DNA of 33,123 bases from a candidate division WWE3 bacterium UBA1397 (lineage in GTDB: Bacteria > Patescibacteriota > WWE3 > UBA101185 > UBA10185), in the NCBI GenBank assembly GCA_002305205.1, contig DBQJ01000009.1:31818-64940 (forward strand), written 5' to 3'. The notes beneath the pieces are model-generated. The model did not search any database. It was given only the letters and a program-made list of their open reading frames with translations, and was not told the origin of the DNA. The translations under genes and the position numbers were made by a program. Below, piece by piece: positions 31,588 through 33,123 of this stretch; the stretch's first letter is position 1, and every line of letters begins with the position of its first letter.

Positions 31588-32731
31588 CTGTTATTGAAAT
31601 ATCTTTACCATCTCTGTCAACTATAAGGTCTATTTTATCCCCTACTTTGCTTGCAGATATATATTTTGATAGTGTGTTTTTGCCTGTTAGTTCTTTATCA
31701 TTGTATTTTTTAATAATATCTCCCCTTGATAAACCTGCTTTATCAGCAGGGGATTCCGATATTACACCCGCTATATAAGCACCCTCCGGAAGGTTATTCA
31801 ATACAGACATCTCCTTAGTTATCATTTGATAGGATACACCTATGTAAGGTTTAACGATCCTTCCCTCTTTTCTAAATCCTTCAAGAATAGGTTTTAATGT
31901 ATTTACTGGTATGGCAAAACTAATATTGTCTGCGTTGTATGTAGTAGCCACATTCACACCCACTACTTGTCCTGCTATATTTAACAAAGGTCCTCCTGAA
32001 TTACCCGGATTAAGTGCTGCATCCGTCTGAATTACATCCTCATATGTATTTACATCTCCAAAACCTCCCGATGCTTGAAGTTCTCTGGCTATGCCTGAAA
32101 TTACTCCTACCGTAACCGTATTTGAAAACTGACCCAATGCGTTGCCTATTGCTATTGCTTTCTGTCCAACTTTTATATCATTAGAATCTCCCAGTTCAAC
32201 AACAGGCAAACCTCTGGCTGAAATCTCAAGTATTGCTAAATCAGAATTTTCGTCTAAATGTATTTTATCTACTTTAAAGTTTCTTCCGTCTTTTAATACA
32301 ATCGAATACTCACCGTTAGGATTATCTACAACATGACTATTTGTGACAATAATACCCTTTGAATCAACTATAAATCCCGTACCAATACCACCTTCGTAAG
32401 TTGATAATCCGGAAAAGAAATCAAAATCAGTAGTTTTAACTACTATGGACACTACAGCAGGGGATACTTTCTCCACTACATCTATTACCGCAGACTCTTC
32501 TTGAACAACCTGCTGTTTTGTAACAACCTTCTCTTCTTCCTCTAACTTTTCTGAAAAAAGAAAATCTTTAATATAACCGGACAACTTTGTTCCTTTTCCA
32601 TCTATTCCTCCTGTATATTCATCTTTTAGATTACTCTTTCTATTGTTTGAAAATGAATAAAGAACAAATATTATGGATAGAAATACTGCAACCCACACTA
32701 CTCCGGCTATGATTTTTAATTTGCCTCTCAT
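31553..32731 (-). CDS. htrA: HtrA/DegP-type serine protease with one PDZ domain
   Basis: A 392-residue membrane-anchored protease. A single N-terminal helix (about 7-27) anchors it, followed by a Glu-rich linker. The trypsin-like domain has the complete triad: His133 (VTNSHVVDN), Asp164 (NSDLAILE) and Ser245 (NPGNSGGPLL). A PDZ domain (about 295-385, with AGLSRGDIIKKYN) closes the protein. It should act outside the membrane in quality control of misfolded or damaged exported proteins. It is 22 bases downstream of the S41 peptidase gene and is probably in the same transcript, forming an envelope proteolysis pair. No SD was seen. Confidence 0.95.
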   Translation of the reverse strand: MRGKLKIIAGVVWVAVFLSIIFVLYSFSNNRKSNLKDEYTGGIDGKGTKLSGYIKDFLFSEKLEEEEKVVTKQQVVQEESAVIDVVEKVSPAVVSIVVKTTDFDFFSGLSTYEGGIGTGFIVDSKGIIVTNSHVVDNPNGEYSIVLKDGRNFKVDKIHLDENSDLAILEISARGLPVVELGDSNDIKVGQKAIAIGNALGQFSNTVTVGVISGIARELQASGGFGDVNTYEDVIQTDAALNPGNSGGPLLNIAGQVVGVNVATTYNADNISFAIPVNTLKPILEGFRKEGRIVKPYIGVSYQMITKEMSVLNNLPEGAYIAGVISESPADKAGLSRGDIIKKYNDKELTGKNTLSKYISASKVGDKIDLIVDRDGKDISITVTLGESPQNSQ

Positions 32732-32753
32732 AGGATTATGATTTTAAAACATA

Positions 32754-33123
32754 TCAGAACTCTTTTGCAAGTTCCAATGCTTTTTCAAGTTGGGGATCGG
32801 CGCCGTCTTTTGTATTTTCTTCAGTAAGTTCTACTTTCTCATCGGGAGATAGTCCAATCTTATGAATCCATTCTTTTTTGGGAGTAAGCCACTTAGCCAC
32901 AGTTATATGAACACCCGCACCATCCGAAAACTCTTTAGCGTCTTGTATTGTTCCTTTGCCAAAAGAATTCATTCCAATTAGTTTAGCGCCGATGTTATCT
33001 CTAAGAGCTGCAGCAAGTATTTCGGATGCAGAAGCACTTCCCTGATCAATTAATACAAATACTGCAGGCACTTTTTGAAATATTCCTAATCTTGATGTTT
33101 CACGCGGGGTTTGATCACCCATT
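32754..33123 (-). CDS. ctpA: C-terminal processing peptidase, S41 family (5' end outside window)
   Basis: The C-terminal ~122 residues of an S41A peptidase; the frame stays open to the window edge, so the true start is further right. The catalytic pair is visible in DQGSASASEI (second Ser of the motif, 25 residues before Lys) and SFGKGTIQ (Lys, with the conserved Gln four residues later). The later GAGVHITVAKWLTPKK and GLSPDEKVE blocks match the family. These are PDZ-containing proteases of the envelope that trim C-termini. The missing part should hold the signal or membrane segment and the PDZ domain. The next gene, htrA, is also an envelope protease. Confidence 0.93.
   Translation of the reverse strand, partial: MGDQTPRETSRLGIFQKVPAVFVLIDQGSASASEILAAALRDNIGAKLIGMNSFGKGTIQDAKEFSDGAGVHITVAKWLTPKKEWIHKIGLSPDEKVELTEENTKDGADPQLEKALELAKEF

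Overview
This window is a piece of a small, AT-rich bacterial genome that looks like a Candidate Phyla Radiation (Patescibacteria) member. The signs are short or trimmed versions of universal proteins (a 182-residue YebC, a roughly 100-residue LspA-like protein, a RluA-type enzyme without an S4 domain), a complete type IV pilus motor set, a VirB4/TraD-like ATPase of the kind common in CPR genomes, very tight gene packing, and almost no Shine-Dalgarno sites. TGA ends several genes (yebC, the FAD dehydrogenase), so the code is standard; this argues against Gracilibacteria and Absconditabacteria. Within CPR the Microgenomates/WWE3/Dojkabacteria side seems likeliest, but the phylum cannot be fixed from this sequence.

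Layout. 1-5007 (minus) is a type IV pilus operon: pilB, pilT, pilC and a type IV pilin, closed by a terminator, then the start of a prepilin peptidase cut by the left edge. A divergent promoter pair at 5008-5093 separates it from a plus-strand replication and topology block (5094-13566): a clamp-loader delta'-like protein, gyrB, a DHH phosphoesterase, gyrA, rnhB and a FAD dehydrogenase. A small isolated minus-strand gene (13609-13848) with its own promoter, Shine-Dalgarno site and terminator follows, then a XerC/D recombinase. 14965-15844 is an 880-base non-coding stretch holding a perfect DnaA box beside three iteron-like repeats. 15845-17674 (minus) is yebC, ruvC and a membrane protein. A TPR protein lies at 17738-18418 (plus).

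18423-27730 is a long minus-strand run: metallo-beta-lactamase-fold hydrolase, dnaB, tRNA-Leu(CAA), efp, an Lgt-like membrane domain fused to a DksA/TraR zinc finger, a mini LspA, a RluA-type pseudouridine synthase, a LytR_C protein, the VirB4/TraD-like ATPase and a repeat-containing unknown. 27816-31587 (plus) carries hisS, an EamA transporter, rpmE and prfA. 31553-33123 (minus) is an S41 C-terminal processing peptidase (cut by the right edge) followed by an HtrA protease.

The strongest non-routine signals are: (i) the fusion of a catalytically degenerate Lgt-like domain to DksA, next to a miniature LspA; (ii) a repeated promoter layout in which a -10 box, often extended (TGn), sits 6-7 bases before a start codon, which predicts mostly leaderless mRNAs and corrects several start sites; (iii) the DnaA-box/iteron region; (iv) several conserved enzymes with changed key residues or lost subdomains (GyrA, DHH protein, EF-P, YebC).
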